Shown one piece after another: positions 61,501 through 64,000 of a DNA stretch of 64,000 nucleotides. Position numbers and translations under genes: made by a program. The stretch covers positions 310,001-374,000 of the forward strand of contig VWZP01005531.1 in NCBI GenBank assembly GCA_013396995.1, in the 5' to 3' direction. The DNA is from Dicaeum eximium. Its lineage: Eukaryota; Chordata; Aves; Passeriformes; Dicaeidae. The notes under the pieces are model-generated. The model ran no database searches and had not been told where the DNA came from. It worked only from the letters and a program-made list of their open reading frames with translations. The number at the start of each line of letters is the position of its first letter. Position 1 is the stretch's first letter.

Positions 61501-64000
61501 AAAATAGCTTCCTTCTCACACACCAGGCACGGGTATTCTGGAAGACCATTTGTCTTCCCACTGCACACGGGTACCATTCCAAATGCCCTGCTGCTTCATT
61601 ACTTCAAAATATGTAACACTGAATTCCTGATTACAGTGTATGTAGGCATACTACACTGGTAACTGAATTATTACAGCATTTTCAGCTACAAAATGTATGC
61701 ATGAGCACGAAAGGATCAAGAGGCACTGATTTGGAGAGATGAACCAGATTACCTCCCTAAATTAGTCCTAGCAAGTATGTACACACACAGTTGAATATCA
61801 TGCTTAGTAAACTCACAAAAGCTTATAATTTTCAATCCAGATTCTCTTTTCTTGGTTAACAATTTATAGAGAGTAAAAACATCAAATCTTCAAAATTATA
61901 ATTAATATTTGTTGATCACAGTCTTGGTATTGAAACCTTTTTGTCCTTAGATCAGTTCTCCCAGCTACAGCAGAATGTTTAAAAAAAAGTCCTTTAGATA
62001 AAGGTAGACCATGTACACCAGCAATCCAAACCTAAATTTGATTCAAACACTATCTCAAAAGTGCAAAAAACTCATGAGAAAAAACTGCTAGAAAGTGACA
62101 TTCATATTCCATTCATAGACCCATGAAAATAGTTCGAATTTAGATACTATTTTGTGACTTAAATTTTTTTTTTCTGTCTTTCATTCGGTTTCTAGGAAGC
62201 ATTTTTGTGGAAGAAAATTGATTTTATTATATTTAAGTATTGCAACTTTAAATACAAAATTTGGGTGAGTCCACTATACTGAAAATATAAAGTGAGAGGA
62301 GCATACAAATAAATTAAGATGTCTTTAACATGGAGAAAAAACCATCAATTTAGTCAATGCTTCTGTGTAAGCTCAGCCTTAGAACCACATCCTGTTGTCT
62401 GTTAATAAGCAAGACCAATATTTTCTATTGACGTTATCAGGTGTTCAGAAAAACACACATATAATTTACAAAAAAAGTGTTTCAAGTGAAAGATCCAAGA
62501 ATTTAAACCTTTGGAATATGCTACAGTATTCAGTGAACATCATATCTGGCAAAAATAATGGGATGGGAAGAAAACAGACAAAATATATTGACTGTTGTTA
62601 ACAGGTGAGTTCTCTATCACAATACAAGGTTGTCCTGGTGTTAGGTAAATACAGTCGTGTCACACAGCAAATTTATGAAATAAAAGAAAAAAACAAATTA
62701 AAGTATCTAATCACAAACTAAAACATACACAGTCATATATATTTATTTTGAAATGTTAATTTCCACTGGAATAAGGAAACAATACAATATTTGTGGGGGC
62801 CTGAACCTTCTTCATAATAACTAAACGTATGCATGTAATTCTCCATAAAATTAAGATAAACTAAAAGAATGAATCTGTCTTTTGAGAAGATGAGTGTGAG
62901 GGCAAGTGTATTCTGCCATGTATCTTTAATATTTGTACACACAAAACTTATCAATGGTTAAGTCTAAAATCATCAAACTCAGCTAGGATAAAAAAAAACA
63001 AACCCTTAACTAATAACATAAGTCTAAAATTAGAAGTAGGACTAAAATCAATTAAATTGTATTTTCTCCTAAAATTACTAAGTGAAAAATTAATAGGACA
63101 AAACTAGTACCTTTTATCTGTCTTGCTATTCACTTAATTCTGAAGGCTACATAAAATGTAGTATTCACATGATTATTCTTGATTTTGTCTCCATTTTACA
63201 ACTTGAGTATTTGGCTTTAATGTATTGTGCAATAGCACACTATAAAATATATGAAAAATCACTCTAAAATGATACTACATGTAAGGCAATTGTAAGGTTC
63301 TGAAATATACTCATAACAGCATTAATATGTTCAATTAAGTGTTTATTTCAGAAAGAAAAAAGATTGAAATAAATTATTAATAGTAACAGTCCCAGCCAGT
63401 AGCACACAATCAAGATCTTATTTCCAGAGTTGTTACAAAAATGCATAGCACTTTAAAATCTTATCTAACTAAGAAAATATACCTTTCATAGTTGTCCATT
63501 TGTGTAAAACCACCACATACTGATTACTGACTACTGTGGTGTTACTTTAACAAATCACAGTTTCAGGATGAAAATTTCAGTTTTTCTTTAGAAATAATCA
63601 CCTTGTCTTCCACTATATTATTAAATTTACTTTCTACATAACAATATGAAAATTTAATTATTAGTTTATTATTCTGGTTAACATTAGGATAATGATAAAA
63701 TATTCAACTTCAAAACAGTCTGGTTTAGTTAGTTAGTTTGTTTTTAAAATTCAAGTTTTTTACTATTAAAAAAAAAACCTTTAGTAATCAGATAAGATGC
63801 TATAGAATGAACTGAATAAACCCAACAATCAAACTTTTTTTGGTCAAGATAAGCAATTCTTTGTCAAGACATGTATAATATAATATTGCTTCAGTAATTT
63901 CACTGTCTTCCATCTTATGCTTTAGAAATGACCATGATTTTGCCAGAGTTAAAGAAATAAAAACAGCATTCTGCACAAACATGCCAGCATAATATGAGCC
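58551..64000. other. Unique AT-rich non-coding DNA
   Basis: No gene, RNA or transposon is recognised up to the end of the window. Poly-A runs lie near 59665 and 60522 and a poly-A run near 63767. Open frames are all under 80 codons and have no exon signals. Confidence 0.55.

Noticed and set aside
1..64000. CRISPR arrays, bacterial operons, insertion sequences, attachment sites
   Set aside because: Nothing of this kind is present; CR1 LINEs and LTRs show the DNA is from a vertebrate nuclear genome.

Overview
This window looks like avian nuclear DNA, most likely from a songbird. It is AT-rich and gene-poor. It carries five chicken-repeat-1 (CR1) LINE copies or fragments, two of which end in the typical CR1 3' motif (ATTCTATGATTC). 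It also has several LTR-type insertions and many short A/C-rich or T/G-rich simple tracts. There are no bacterial operons, ribosome-binding sites, CRISPR arrays or plasmid features. The class assignment rests on CR1 diagnostics; the passerine suggestion rests on recalled LTR resemblance and is weaker.

Layout. 1-3.2 kb is unique AT-rich DNA. At 3.2-4.3 kb two diverged members of one LTR family lie in opposite orientation, the first next to a primer-binding-site-like sequence. From 4.3 to 31.4 kb the DNA is mostly unique, with two old CR1 3' tails (8.7 and 25.1 kb), simple tracts, an inverted repeat at 25.3 kb and a 21-bp tandem repeat at 28.3 kb. A plus-strand CR1 with an internal deletion and a duplicated 3' segment lies at 31.4-32.3 kb. 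A plus-strand LTR-like segment with TATA and CCAAT boxes lies at 34.7 kb. A 69-bp tandem duplication lies at 38.9 kb and a G-quadruplex motif at 42.9 kb.

At 47.9 kb on the minus strand there is one 137-nt candidate internal exon with good splice signals, the only plausible piece of a host protein gene I can see. From 49.05 to 50.72 kb a minus-strand CR1 is interrupted by an LTR start and by a 116-N assembly gap, and carries a TTTA microsatellite inside its reverse-transcriptase region. At 53.7 kb there is a solo LTR with a 5-bp target duplication. At 56.05-56.76 kb a second TSD-bounded LTR-like element contains a tRNA-Lys(CUU)-like sequence near its 3' end; this is the most unusual item in the window. 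A CR1 fragment at 58.4 kb is followed by unique AT-rich DNA to the end.

No complete protein-coding gene is supported. Nearly all open reading frames are of the length expected by chance or lie inside repeats. If the exon is real, the window is probably intronic or flanking sequence of a minus-strand gene.
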